From Blautia sp. (GTDB lineage: Bacteria; Bacillota; Clostridia; Lachnospirales; Lachnospiraceae), in NCBI GenBank assembly GCA_029257805.1, contig JARIAR010000025.1:62001-126000 (forward strand): a DNA stretch of 64,000 nt. The letters run 5' to 3'. Each line of letters starts with the position of its first letter. The first letter of the stretch is position 1. Of the stretch, positions 37,386-46,410 are shown in pieces. The notes under the pieces are model-generated. The model was not told the origin of the DNA. It saw nothing but the letters and a program-made list of their open reading frames with translations, and did no database searches. A program made the position numbers and the translations under genes.

Positions 37386-38393
37386 ATGGGAATTCGTATA
37401 CTAAAAGGAGGAATGCTGACAACAGTACAGGATCTTGGGCGTACCGGTTATCAGAGTCAGGGATTCAGTGTTGCCGGTGTTATGGATATACGGTCTTTTA
37501 AAATTGCAAATCTTCTTTTGGATAATCCTGAAAATGAGGCAGTTCTTGAGATGACTTTAATAGGACCGACGTTGCAGTTTACCTCAGCTACGATTATTGC
37601 CATTACAGGAGGAGATTTCAGTCCTACGATCAATGGAGAGCCAGCCCCTATGTATACCGCTCTTTATATGAATAAGGGGGATATTTTAAAGTTTGGCAGT
37701 GCAAGAACTGGAAGCAGAGGATACATTGCCTTTTCCAGTTATCTGGATGTTCCTGTTGTGATGGGAAGCCGGTGTACCAATTTAAAAAGCGGCATTGGGG
37801 GATTCAAAGGAAGAAAACTTCAGGCAGATGATTATATTGGTTTTCGTATAAAAAGGCGTTATCTTCCGTTCTTTCTTTCCAGAAAATTGGATGGGGACAG
37901 ATTTGAAGAAGAAAGTGCAGTTTTACGTGTTGTAATGGGACCGCAGGATAAACTTTTCAGTAAGCAGGGAATTAAAAGTTTTCTTAGCGGGGAATATACA
38001 GTGACAAGCGATTTTGACAGAATGGGCTGTCGCTTGGAAGGTCCGTTTATTGCATCAAAAGAAACATCCGATATTATTTCCGATGGAATTGCTTTTGGAT
38101 CTGTGCAGGTTCCGTCTCATGGAAAGCCTATCATTCTCCTTTCTGACAGACAGACAACAGGAGGATATGCCAAAATTGCAACAGTTGCCTCTGTTGATAT
38201 TCCAAAACTTGTACAGAGAAAGACCGATCATAAAATTCATTTTCAGTCAATTTCTGTTGAAGAAGCACAGGAATTATATTTAAAAGAAATGGAAGAATTG
38301 GATGAAATGAGAAAACAGATACACCAGCCTTGTAAAGAAGTCCTGGATTGTCGTCTTGTGGCAAAAAGGCTGAGTCTTTTATTTAAGGATTAA
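37386..38393 (+). CDS. pxpC: 5-oxoprolinase subunit C (KipA/AHS2 family)
   Basis: This 335-residue cyclophilin-like protein is of the KipA/AHS2 family, partner of PxpB. It has the family start [31 protein letters not shown], then [28 protein letters not shown] and the C-terminal [19 protein letters not shown] chose the ATG at 37386 with GAAGGAGAGG upstream. PxpB plus PxpC form the 5-oxoprolinase core and are the homologues of the urea carboxylase carboxyltransferase domain. A biotin carrier gene follows. Confidence 0.93.
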   Translation: MGIRILKGGMLTTVQDLGRTGYQSQGFSVAGVMDIRSFKIANLLLDNPENEAVLEMTLIGPTLQFTSATIIAITGGDFSPTINGEPAPMYTALYMNKGDILKFGSARTGSRGYIAFSSYLDVPVVMGSRCTNLKSGIGGFKGRKLQADDYIGFRIKRRYLPFFLSRKLDGDRFEEESAVLRVVMGPQDKLFSKQGIKSFLSGEYTVTSDFDRMGCRLEGPFIASKETSDIISDGIAFGSVQVPSHGKPIILLSDRQTTGGYAKIATVASVDIPKLVQRKTDHKIHFQSISVEEAQELYLKEMEELDEMRKQIHQPCKEVLDCRLVAKRLSLLFKD

Positions 38394-38412
38394 GAGAAAA
38401 GGAGATATAAGA

Positions 38413-38847
38413 ATGGATTTAGAAAAAATTGAAGGTCTTGTTAAAATTATTGAAAACTCTTCTTTAAAGCAATTTACTTACAAAGAAGGGGATATGAAGA
38501 TTACTATGAGTAAATTGGATCACCCTCCTGTAGTTGCTGCAGGGATTCCTGCAAATCCTGTACAAATGCCGGTTTTGGAAGAACAGGAAGAAGAAAAAGA
38601 GGAGGAAAAACTTTTCATCACATCTCCTATTGTAGGAACTTTTTATTCTGCGCCTTCTCCGGATGCATCTGCATTTGTTAAAGTAGGGGATCAGGTGAAA
38701 AACGGACAAACCGTATGTATTCTGGAAGCAATGAAGTTGATGAATGAAATTCAAAGTGAATTTGACTGTGAAATTGAGGCGGTTCTTGTAAGCAATGAGC
38801 AGAAGGTGGAATATGGACAGCCATTGTTCCGGGTAAAGAGACTGTAA
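38413..38847 (+). CDS. accB: Biotin carboxyl carrier protein
   Basis: This 144-residue protein has an AccB-type N-terminal helix, an acidic linker ([11 protein letters not shown]), and the C-terminal biotinyl domain ([54 protein letters not shown]). Lys108 (AAG at 38734) in EAMKLM is the biotinylated residue. It lies inside the pxp cluster, not with fab genes. It could serve acetyl-CoA carboxylase or a pxp-linked carboxylase. It would be carboxylated by the AccC-like enzyme next door. Confidence 0.92.
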   Translation: MDLEKIEGLVKIIENSSLKQFTYKEGDMKITMSKLDHPPVVAAGIPANPVQMPVLEEQEEEKEEEKLFITSPIVGTFYSAPSPDASAFVKVGDQVKNGQTVCILEAMKLMNEIQSEFDCEIEAVLVSNEQKVEYGQPLFRVKRL

Positions 38848-38871
38848 AAGCAGATAAAGGAGGCTGAAACG

Positions 38872-40218
38872 TTGTTTAATAAGATTTTGATTGCCAATCG
38901 CGGTGAAATTGCAGTTCGTATTATACGTGCATGCCGCAATATGGGAATTCGCAGTGTAGCAGTTTATTCTAAGGAAGATGCAAAGAGTCTTCACGTACAG
39001 CTTGCAGATCAGAGGATATGTATTGGAGAAGGACCTGCCAGAAATAGTTATTTAAATATGGATAGAATTATTGCAGCTGCCAGAAATATGGGAGCAGATG
39101 CCATTCATCCAGGTTTTGGATTTTTGTCAGAAAATAGTGAATTTGTTCGTAAATGTCAGGAAAACGGAATTACTTTTATAGGTCCGGATGCCGATGTCAT
39201 TGATAAGATGGGAAATAAATCTCATGCCCGAAAAACGATGATGGAAGCTGGGGTACCTGTTGTTCCGGGGACAAAGGAACCGGTGTATGATGCAGAAGTG
39301 GGAAAAGTTCTTGCAAAAGAAATCGGATATCCGGTTATGATAAAAGCATCATCCGGTGGCGGCGGAAAAGGTATGCGTGTAGCAAAAAATGAGGAAGAAT
39401 TTGAATTTCAATTTAATGTTGCACAAAGAGAATCTGCGAATGCTTTTGGAGATGATACCATGTACATTGAGCGTTTCGTAGAGAATCCGCGTCATGTAGA
39501 AATTCAGATCATGGCAGATCAATATGGAAATGTAGTTGCTCTTGGGGAGAGAGATTGTTCTGTTCAGAGAAATCATCAGAAGTTAATTGAGGAATCTCCA
39601 TCTCCTGCTATTACAGAAGAAATGCGGAAAGAAATGAATCACTATGCTGTACTTGCTGCAAAAACGGTAAAATATACAAATGCAGGAACAATAGAGTTCA
39701 TTGTGAGTCCTCAGGGAGAATTTTTCTTCATGGAAATGAATACAAGGATTCAGGTAGAACATGGTGTGACAGAAATGGTAACCGGAACAGATCTGATTAT
39801 TGAACAGATTCGAGTAGCAATGGGGGAAAAACTCAGTTTTTCTCAGGAAGATATAAAACTTTCCGGACATGCTATTGAATGCCGGATCAATGCAGAAATA
39901 CCGGAAAAAAATTTCATGCCAAGTCCCGGAGTTGTACAGCATCTTCATCTTCCGGCAGGAAATGGTGTTCGTGTGGATACAGGGCTTTACACAGGTTATA
40001 AGATTCCGTCGGAATATGATTCTATGATCGCAAAGATCATTGTACATGCACCGGACAGAGAAGCTGCAATTCAGAAAATGCGTTCTGCTTTGGATGAAAT
40101 GGTGATTCTAGGTGTTGAGACGAATTTAGATTTTCAGTATCAGATTATGCGGAATCCTGTATTTTGTGAAGGAAAAGCAGATACCGGATTTATAGAAAAA
40201 ATCATGCATATTGGATAA
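38872..40218 (+). CDS. accC: Biotin carboxylase
   Basis: This 448-residue biotin carboxylase carboxylates the biotin of the carrier upstream using ATP and bicarbonate. It has the N-terminal KILIANRGEIAVRIIRACRNMGI, ATP-grasp loop KASSGGGGKGMRV, GERDCSVQRNHQKLIEESPS, FIEMNTR-like MEMNTRIQVEHGVTE, and the C-terminal domain. The usual RIQVEHPVTE carries Gly for Pro. The start is TTG at 38872, with AAGGAGG at 38857-38863. No accA or accD is near, which suggests this is a second copy dedicated to the pxp locus. Confidence 0.92.
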   Translation: MFNKILIANRGEIAVRIIRACRNMGIRSVAVYSKEDAKSLHVQLADQRICIGEGPARNSYLNMDRIIAAARNMGADAIHPGFGFLSENSEFVRKCQENGITFIGPDADVIDKMGNKSHARKTMMEAGVPVVPGTKEPVYDAEVGKVLAKEIGYPVMIKASSGGGGKGMRVAKNEEEFEFQFNVAQRESANAFGDDTMYIERFVENPRHVEIQIMADQYGNVVALGERDCSVQRNHQKLIEESPSPAITEEMRKEMNHYAVLAAKTVKYTNAGTIEFIVSPQGEFFFMEMNTRIQVEHGVTEMVTGTDLIIEQIRVAMGEKLSFSQEDIKLSGHAIECRINAEIPEKNFMPSPGVVQHLHLPAGNGVRVDTGLYTGYKIPSEYDSMIAKIIVHAPDREAAIQKMRSALDEMVILGVETNLDFQYQIMRNPVFCEGKADTGFIEKIMHIG

Positions 40219-40241
40219 GGAAGGAAAACAGGAGGGGCCCT

Positions 40242-41009
40242 ATGTATCGTATAGATTTAAATAGTGATCTGGGAGAAAGTTTTGGACGTTACACAATAGG
40301 AATGGATGAAAAAATAATTCCGCTTATTACGTCTGCAAATGTGGCATGTGGATATCATGCAGCAGATCCGGTAGTAATGTCTAAAACAGTACGCAGAGCG
40401 AAAGAAGCAGGTATTCAGATAGGAGCACATCCGGGTTTTCCGGATTTAATGGGATTTGGGAGAAGAAATTTAAATGTGACTCCGGAAGAAGCAAAAGCAT
40501 ATGTCCTTTATCAGCTTGGTGCGCTGGATGCTTTTTGTAAAGCAGAAGGAATAAAACTTCAGCATGTAAAACCTCACGGTGCTCTTTATAATATGGCAGC
40601 GAAAGACTATGTTCTTTCCAAAAGTATTTGCGAAGCGATTTATGAATTTGACAAGAATTTGATCGTTCTTGCTTTGTCTGGTGGAGAGCTTGCAAGAGCA
40701 GCAGCAGATATGGGACTTCGTACAGCTTTGGAAGTATTTGCAGATCGGGGATATGAAGAGGATGGAACGCTTGTAGACCGCAGAAAAGAAGGCGCAATGA
40801 TCACAGATGAAGAAGAAGCCATAAAGAGAGTGATTCGTATGGTGAAAGAAAAAAAAGTGACAGCTGTTACTGGAAAAGATATTTCTATTCAGGCAGATTC
40901 TGTTTGCGTACATGGAGATGGTGAAAAAGCACTGGCTTTTGTTGAAAAGATCCGCCAGGCTTTCCAGAATGAAAACATCCAGATCGTACCGATTGATGAA
41001 ATTGTATAA
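40242..41009 (+). CDS. pxpA: 5-oxoprolinase subunit A (LamB/YcsF family)
   Basis: This 255-residue LamB/YcsF protein is the third subunit of 5-oxoprolinase. It has the family start IDLNSDLGESFGRYTIG, then VACGYHAADP, GAHPGFPDLMGFGRR, VKPHGALYNMAAKD and EVFADRGYEEDGTLVDRRKEGAMI. The fold is a deacetylase-like TIM barrel with His and Asp metal ligands. AGGAGGGG precedes the ATG. It is the last gene of the cluster and is followed by a terminator. Confidence 0.95.
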   Translation: MYRIDLNSDLGESFGRYTIGMDEKIIPLITSANVACGYHAADPVVMSKTVRRAKEAGIQIGAHPGFPDLMGFGRRNLNVTPEEAKAYVLYQLGALDAFCKAEGIKLQHVKPHGALYNMAAKDYVLSKSICEAIYEFDKNLIVLALSGGELARAAADMGLRTALEVFADRGYEEDGTLVDRRKEGAMITDEEEAIKRVIRMVKEKKVTAVTGKDISIQADSVCVHGDGEKALAFVEKIRQAFQNENIQIVPIDEIV

Positions 41010-41041
41010 AAATAAAAAATGAAATAAGCGGTATTAGAGAG

Positions 41042-41080
41042 AAGGCGTTGAACTATATTTGTATTTCGACGCCTTTTTTT
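41042..41080 (+). terminator. Terminator after pxpA
   Basis: AAGGCGTTGAA (41042-41052) pairs with TTCGACGCCTT (41065-41075) with one G-U pair, followed by seven T. Confidence 0.9.
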
Positions 41081-41495
41081 GAATTTTTATCTGTATACCA
41101 TAATAATAAGATAAAACTTACAAATATAAGAAAAAAACAGAAAATAAAAAAATACACCGCAAATATTGACGATATTAAAGAGATATAGTATAATTAAAAT
41201 ACAAATAATATCAAAGATGAATTGAAGACGGATAAAATGTAATGAGTTAAAGAGCTGTTTAATAGGGATAATTTAGTTGTAATAGAAGCGTAATCGGATT
41301 TAATAAAGGGATAGCAAAAAGTAATGTCGAGTAAGATGTGGTGAGGATAGAGAACTTTACCATATATAGTCACTTCTTATAAATGTAGGAGATGTGGAAT
41401 TAGGATTATGGTTAAAAATAAAAGAGAGGAGGGGATACCAGTGCAGTTTTAATATTGGAGCGTGTGTATTAATATAATATGGGATGAAATGCTGT
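41081..41495 (+). other. Gene-free leader region of the accessory island, with strong promoter
   Basis: This 415-base stretch carries no convincing gene. TTGACG (41166-41171) and TATAAT (41189-41194) are spaced exactly 17 bases, a near-consensus promoter. It implies an untranslated leader of about 295 bases before the broken secreted-protein gene. The leader is AT-rich and contains an unexplained AGAGAGGAGGGG at about 41422-41433 that is not placed before any long frame. Confidence 0.6.
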
Positions 41496-41894
41496 ATGAA
41501 AAAAGTTAAAAGTGTAGTAATAGGAATATTAGTAGGTACGTTTATGTCAACAATTGCTGTTTCGGCATAAAGTAGAGAATTTACTTTTTATATGAATACA
41601 TCCTACCAGAATGGAAATTATAATTGTGGGTATGTAGCATTGAAAGCTGATAATGAGCAATACGCATATATTACAGTTACAAAATTTGATAAAGTTAAAG
41701 ATCCTCGTGTTTCGATGTGGGTTGCTCCGAATGGAGGTTACAGTGAATTAACAGTGCCATGGACTTGGACATCTACTGCACCAAGAAAAAAATTGGGATA
41801 TAGAAGTTGGCATGGTGCAGGTAGTCGCCATCAACTTTGTGCAGAACAGTTTTATTCAGGAAGTGTTGTGATAGGCAGAAAATGGACACCGTAA
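41496..41894 (+). pseudogene. Small secreted protein gene interrupted by an in-frame stop after its signal peptide
   Basis: An ATG at 41496 encodes a typical signal peptide of 24 residues (MKKVKSVVIGILVGTFMSTI then AVSA), ended by TAA at 41568-41570. The same frame then continues without another stop to 41894: SREFTFYMNTSYQNGNYNCGYVALK... and ends in VVIGRKWTP. So one point mutation seems to separate the signal peptide from a mature domain of about 107 residues. The mature part is rich in beta-prone residues, has two Cys, and resembles small secreted proteins of the DUF2712 kind (uncertain). An internal ATG at 41592 could give a cytosolic product but has no good ribosome-binding site. Confidence 0.7.
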
Positions 41895-41933
41895 AATCAA
41901 TAAAATAAATATTTTTATTATATCTTAAAGTGA

Positions 41934-41971
41934 AGTATGCTGCCTAAAGTTTGTAGGCAGCATACTTTTAT
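41934..41971 (+). terminator. Terminator after the interrupted secreted-protein gene
   Basis: AGTATGCTGCCTA (41934-41946) and TAGGCAGCATACT (41954-41966) form a perfect 13-bp stem, followed by TTT. It separates this gene from the transporter genes. Confidence 0.85.
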
Positions 41972-42009
41972 AACCATACCTGAAATTGCATAAAAATGAG
42001 GGGTGCAGA

Positions 42010-43107
42010 ATGAAAAATGTTTTATTTATGTTCATTATGATTTGTACAGTTGTTTTAGCAGGATGTAAAAATAAGGAGCTTGCTTCTTCACAGACAGCTG
42101 AGAAGAAGGTTGAAAAGTTTCCAGAAACAATTGAAAGAAATTTAGCAGAAAATATTAATATTAATGCGAAATGTGTATATCCGGATAAATGTAAATACGG
42201 AAATGCAATGAAGGCTAAGTTGGGAAAAAATTTTTTTTGGGATAAAAAGGATGAAATAGCAAAATTATGTTTTGGTAATCGGGAAATTGAAGAGAGATAT
42301 GAAAATGATTATGGTGATGTGCAAGAGATAAACTTTTTGACGGATGATGCTCAAACTGTGTTACAGATTTCTTCTAATAATTATTTGACATATACAACGC
42401 AGAAGGCTCTTGATATACAAAATGTTATTAGTACAGACAGTAGATATGATGGTTATAATGGTGATAGATACCAGAATATTTCAGATTTATCTTTTATGAC
42501 TCAGGATGAAGCATGGTCAAACATACAGGGGTTCTTGGGGAAACTTGGTATTGAATGTTCTGAATCATATAAATGCTATGTCATGGAGCATAATGTGATG
42601 GAAGAAGAACAGAAGAAAATCATATCGCGAGAAGAAGAATTAGGAGAGAAAATACCAGATAAAGAAAAGCAGTGGTCTGCAGATGATGATTGTTATTATT
42701 TTATGACTTATATTTCCTGGGAAGGGGTTCCTGTGTTACCTTTCATACAAGGGGAGGGTACAGATGAAGACAATGTAACTGTTATATATAATAGAGATGG
42801 AATAATAGGATTAAATATTGATGGATATTTTTCTTTAGAATATGAAGAGGATATTAAAATTCAATCTCCGGAAAATGTTGTTGAAAAAATCAAAAGTTTT
42901 TTAGAGAAGATTATCTCACAAGATTTTTATGAAGTTAAAAAAATAACTCTGTGCCAAAAGGTAACGGGAATTGATTTTGATAAGCGAAAAGCAGAGATTG
43001 TACCCGTTTGGGAATGTAGAATAGCTATAAAAACACCAGATGAAGAGAATATGTCTTACATACAAAAAATTTATTTTAATGCTGAAACCTTAGAAATTGT
43101 ACAATAG
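42010..43107 (+). CDS. Hypothetical lipoprotein of the accessory island
   Basis: This 365-residue protein has a signal peptide with lipobox VVLAGC (Cys19), so it should be anchored outside the membrane. The rest has no enzyme motif I recognise. The C-terminal half (YYFMTYISWEGVPVLPF, IYNRDGIIGLNIDGYFSLE, PVWECRIAIK, YFNAETLEI) resembles extracellular regulatory proteins of the YycI/PepSY kind, weakly. I chose the ATG at 42010 with GAGGGGTG upstream. The gene is clearly more AT-rich than its chromosomal neighbours. It lies directly before three transporter genes, and may be an immunity or accessory lipoprotein. Confidence 0.7.
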   Translation: MKNVLFMFIMICTVVLAGCKNKELASSQTAEKKVEKFPETIERNLAENININAKCVYPDKCKYGNAMKAKLGKNFFWDKKDEIAKLCFGNREIEERYENDYGDVQEINFLTDDAQTVLQISSNNYLTYTTQKALDIQNVISTDSRYDGYNGDRYQNISDLSFMTQDEAWSNIQGFLGKLGIECSESYKCYVMEHNVMEEEQKKIISREEELGEKIPDKEKQWSADDDCYYFMTYISWEGVPVLPFIQGEGTDEDNVTVIYNRDGIIGLNIDGYFSLEYEEDIKIQSPENVVEKIKSFLEKIISQDFYEVKKITLCQKVTGIDFDKRKAEIVPVWECRIAIKTPDEENMSYIQKIYFNAETLEIVQ

Positions 43108-43120
43108 TAAGAGGTATTAA

Positions 43121-43897
43121 ATGTTAAAAAAAACAATGAAAATCGATTTGGTGAGAGCAGTATGTAGTTTTAGATTTTTCATATCTGTTTTTATAATGTT
43201 TTTGGTATGGTATCTTAATAGTAAAAGGTTTGGAATTAAAGAAGATATTTTATACTTATTTATAAATGTATGGGGGCGTTCTACTACACCTTTATTAGCA
43301 ATTGTAGTATCATCTTTTGGCTATGTTGCTTCATATAGTGAAGATGTAGAAAACCATTTTTTAAAATATTCTTTGTTGCGAATAGGAATTAAAAGATACA
43401 TTATTTCAAAAATAATTATTTGTTTTTTCACTTCTTTTTTAATTATCACATTGGGAACAGCACTCTTTTTATTTAGCCAAAGCTACTCTTTACCGTTAGT
43501 GGCGGATCATAGCATAACGGTCGCAAATTTTGCACCGGTAAGTTGTTTTGGAAACTTAATTTCTTCGCATGCTTTTTTATTTATACTTTTACAATTGTTT
43601 TTGTTTGGTTTGCTTTGTGGAGGAATGTCTGTATTAGCTTTGGCATTTTCTACATTTGTAAAAAATTCTTATGGTGTATTTGTGATTCCCTTTTTATTGC
43701 ATTATACTTTTTTTTATTTATTTTCTCAAATAGCTAATAAACATCCTATTTTTGATATAGAGAATGTTTATAGTTGTTTTGTAACGGATACGAATAATGC
43801 TGCACTTTTTTTATTGTATGCATTATTTGTAACATTATTGTTTGTATCTGTTAGTTTTGGGATTATGTATAAAAAAATAAAGGGAGACTTTTCATGA
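43121..43897 (+). CDS. ABC-2-type membrane protein (permease 1)
   Basis: This 258-residue protein has about six hydrophobic helices and the topology of an ABC-2 permease. It carries no sequence motif that fixes a substrate. It starts 13 bases after the lipoprotein gene with GAGGT upstream, and overlaps permease 2 by 4 bases. It would pair with permease 2 and the ATPase. The base composition is very AT-rich. Confidence 0.75.
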   Translation: MLKKTMKIDLVRAVCSFRFFISVFIMFLVWYLNSKRFGIKEDILYLFINVWGRSTTPLLAIVVSSFGYVASYSEDVENHFLKYSLLRIGIKRYIISKIIICFFTSFLIITLGTALFLFSQSYSLPLVADHSITVANFAPVSCFGNLISSHAFLFILLQLFLFGLLCGGMSVLALAFSTFVKNSYGVFVIPFLLHYTFFYLFSQIANKHPIFDIENVYSCFVTDTNNAALFLLYALFVTLLFVSVSFGIMYKKIKGDFS

Positions 43898-44739
43898 AAG
43901 TATTTATAAAAATTATACGAATTTGCCAATATCAATTACGTATATTAAGTAGAAATTATAAAATATTTACAATTCCTGTATGTATGACGATTTTTATGTG
44001 GAATGCCCTAAATCCATTTAGGAATTTTTTGATTTCAGTAAATGAAAAAGCCACTCCGTTTTTATTCCCATTTTTATTTAGTAATAAATATCTTGCAGCT
44101 TTAATGTTTACCGGAGTGGTACTTTTTTTTATAGATGCACCGTTTTATGATAAACATCAATTGTTTGTTGTTATGAGGAGTGGAAAGGAAAAATGGATTT
44201 TAGGACAGGCATTGTATATTGTATCAGTAAGTGTTTTGTATATGATTTTTTTGGTGATTATGAGTGTTATTATTCTGATACCACATATAATGTTTGGGAA
44301 AGATTGGGGCAGGATATGGACCACATTGGCGGTGACAGATGCTACATATGATATGGGAACACCCTTTAATGTGTCAGGAAAAATTTTATTTACATATAGA
44401 CCAATTCAAGCAATAATGATTGTTTTTGGATTAGGGATTTTAATTTGTGCTTTTTATGGATTTTTTATGTGGTGTTTGAATTTGTTTTTTGGAAAAATTA
44501 TTAGTTTGTCCGTTACTCTTGCTTCTATTATTCTTGTGATAAGAATACAATACTTTCCGGCTTGGGTTATGTATGTAGTACCTAGTGCTTGGGCTGATTT
44601 GAGTGTACTATCAGAATATGCTTTTCATAAGATTTCAATTTTCAGGGCTGCTATAATACTTATATTGGCTATTTTGTGTTTAGGGATTATTTCTTTTTAT
44701 AAAACATTACATAGCGATATTGCAAGGGGAGAAAATTAA
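43894..44739 (+). CDS. ABC-2-type membrane protein (permease 2)
   Basis: This 281-residue protein has about six hydrophobic helices. It is the second membrane subunit of the island transporter. It starts within the permease 1 stop (ATGA) and ends one base before the ATPase gene. It is not clearly homologous to permease 1, suggesting a heterodimeric exporter. Substrate unknown; a peptide or small protein is plausible from the upstream secreted-protein gene. Confidence 0.75.
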   Translation: MKVFIKIIRICQYQLRILSRNYKIFTIPVCMTIFMWNALNPFRNFLISVNEKATPFLFPFLFSNKYLAALMFTGVVLFFIDAPFYDKHQLFVVMRSGKEKWILGQALYIVSVSVLYMIFLVIMSVIILIPHIMFGKDWGRIWTTLAVTDATYDMGTPFNVSGKILFTYRPIQAIMIVFGLGILICAFYGFFMWCLNLFFGKIISLSVTLASIILVIRIQYFPAWVMYVVPSAWADLSVLSEYAFHKISIFRAAIILILAILCLGIISFYKTLHSDIARGEN

Positions 44740-44740
44740 T

Positions 44741-45355
44741 ATGAATGAAATTGTAATTTCTGTTGATAATATTGTGAAAAGATTTGGAAATGAGGAAGTG
44801 CTAAAAAATGTTTCTCTTCAGGTTGAAAAGGGAAAAATTTATGGGATTATCGGTAGAAATGGATCTGGAAAAACTGTGCTATTTAAATGTATATGTGGAC
44901 TATTGCAAATAGATTCAGGAACAATTAAAGTGGAAAAGAGCCAAATAGGTGCTATTATAGAAGAACCTGGATTTTTAAAACAATATTCAGGGGAAAAAAA
45001 TCTTTATTTCTTAGCGGGATTAACAGATAAAAAAAATAAAGATATAAAAGAGGTGTTAAAAACAGTAGGATTGGAAGATGCGGGAAAAAAGAAAGTAGGA
45101 AAGTACTCTATGGGAATGCGTCAAAGATTAGGTATTGCGCAGGCAATTATGGAAGATCAAAGTATTCTTATATTAGATGAACCCATGAATGGCTTAGATA
45201 ATGAAGGGGTACAAGAAATGAGACGTCTGTTTGGTGAATTAAAACAGCAAGGTAAGACGATACTTCTTGCTAGTCATAACAGAGATGATATAGAAATCCT
45301 TTGTGACCATGTATATAAAATGGATCATGGCATATTAACCCCGAAAACTAATTAA
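44741..45355 (+). CDS. ABC transporter ATP-binding protein of the island
   Basis: This 204-residue ATPase has Walker A GRNGSGKTVL, signature YSMGMRQRLGIAQA, Walker B ILILDEPMNGLD and the switch His (LASHNRDD). It is of the short ABC-2/bacitracin or lantibiotic immunity kind. I chose the ATG at 44741, 1 base after the permease 2 stop, with AAGGGGAGAA upstream. It is last in the island operon and is followed by a bidirectional terminator. Confidence 0.9.
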   Translation: MNEIVISVDNIVKRFGNEEVLKNVSLQVEKGKIYGIIGRNGSGKTVLFKCICGLLQIDSGTIKVEKSQIGAIIEEPGFLKQYSGEKNLYFLAGLTDKKNKDIKEVLKTVGLEDAGKKKVGKYSMGMRQRLGIAQAIMEDQSILILDEPMNGLDNEGVQEMRRLFGELKQQGKTILLASHNRDDIEILCDHVYKMDHGILTPKTN

Positions 45356-45400
45356 GTGTTGCTGCTAAGGAAACGGTGATATAATAATATATATTTAGAT

Positions 45401-45449
45401 AAAAAACAGGAGAATATCCCAAAATAAAAGGATAATCTCCTGTTTTTTT
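45401..45449. terminator. Bidirectional terminator between the island and rfbD
   Basis: AACAGGAGAATATCC pairs with GGATAATCTCCTGTT (one mismatch), with A-rich and T-rich flanks on either side. Confidence 0.9.
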
Positions 45450-45455
45450 ACAAGA

Positions 45456-46397
45456 TCAAAATTCAATTTCATTCAGATAACGGGCCAGAGCATCCTGCCA
45501 GGTTGGAAGAGGCGTGAAACCGTTTTCTGTAAGTTTGCTTCTGTCAAGCCGGCTGTTAAACGGGCGTACTGCCTTGGAAATACCATATTCAGCAGTAGTA
45601 ACAGGAGCAATCGTAAGATGTTCGCTGTTATATTCCGGGTGCCCAAGTGCAGCTGCCTGACGGAAAATTTCACAGGCAAAGTCATACCAGCTAATGTATC
45701 CGCCCTCATTTGTAGCATGGTAATATCCATACTTTTCAGTTTCAATCATATCTACTAAAAGATATGCCAGATCCAGAGTATAGGTAGGGGTTCCAATCTG
45801 ATCGTTTACAACTGTAAGACGGTCATGATTTTTTCCTACTTTAAGCATGGTTTTAATAAAGTTGTTTCCGCTTTTTCCAAATACCCATGCGATTCGTACA
45901 ATGAAAAATTTTTCCAGAGCTTCTGAAACAGCAAGTTCTCCTTCAAGTTTTGTTTCTCCATATACGTTGAGGGGTTTATAATCTTTACAGTCTGCTTTCC
46001 ATGGTTCGGTTCCCTGACCGTCAAATACATAGTCTGTGCTGATATAAACCATTTTGCATCCAAGTACTTTACAAATATTTGCGATATTTTTTGTGCCATC
46101 AGCATTAATGGAACGAACTTTGTCTTTTTTATCTTCATCTTCTGCAAGATCTACAGCAGTCCATGCAGCACAATGAATGACAACGTCTGGTTTTACTTCT
46201 TTCAGAATGCGTTCTACAGCAGAAGCATTTGTAATATCAAGAGACATATAAGGCATTTTTGTTACAGCAGTTCCGTCTTGTATTCCCTGATATGTTTCTG
46301 CAAGATCGCTTCCAATTCCTTCATATCCACGATTGGAAAGTTCGTTCATAACATCATGTCCAAGTTGTCCGGCAACACCTGTTACAAATACTTTCAT
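45456..46397 (-). CDS. rfbD: dTDP-4-dehydrorhamnose reductase
   Basis: This 313-residue short-chain reductase makes dTDP-L-rhamnose. Rossmann motif GVAGQLGHDV is at residues 7-16; the catalytic YxxxK is in YGETKLEGE. RfbD segments include YISTDYVFDGQG, RIAWVFGKSGNNFIKTML and NDQIGTPTYTLDLA. I chose the ATG at 46397, with a GGAGGCA site. It is last in the minus-strand rfbA-rfbB-rfbD order, 13 bases after rfbB. Confidence 0.95.
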   Translation of the reverse strand: MKVFVTGVAGQLGHDVMNELSNRGYEGIGSDLAETYQGIQDGTAVTKMPYMSLDITNASAVERILKEVKPDVVIHCAAWTAVDLAEDEDKKDKVRSINADGTKNIANICKVLGCKMVYISTDYVFDGQGTEPWKADCKDYKPLNVYGETKLEGELAVSEALEKFFIVRIAWVFGKSGNNFIKTMLKVGKNHDRLTVVNDQIGTPTYTLDLAYLLVDMIETEKYGYYHATNEGGYISWYDFACEIFRQAAALGHPEYNSEHLTIAPVTTAEYGISKAVRPFNSRLDRSKLTENGFTPLPTWQDALARYLNEIEF

Positions 46398-46410
46398 ATG
46401 CGTGCCTCCC

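Noticed and set aside
41409-41453. 14-codon ATG frame in the island leader
   Set aside because: No ribosome-binding site and too short to support.
41394-41477. Tiny GTG-started frame with two Cys in the island leader, possible peptide precursor
   Set aside because: Only about 27 codons, weak start context, no recognised modification genes nearby. Not strong enough to call a gene.
41081-45400. Insertion sequence or integrase-borne element at the AT-rich island
   Set aside because: No transposase, integrase, flanking direct repeat or tRNA end was seen, so only atypical composition supports transfer.
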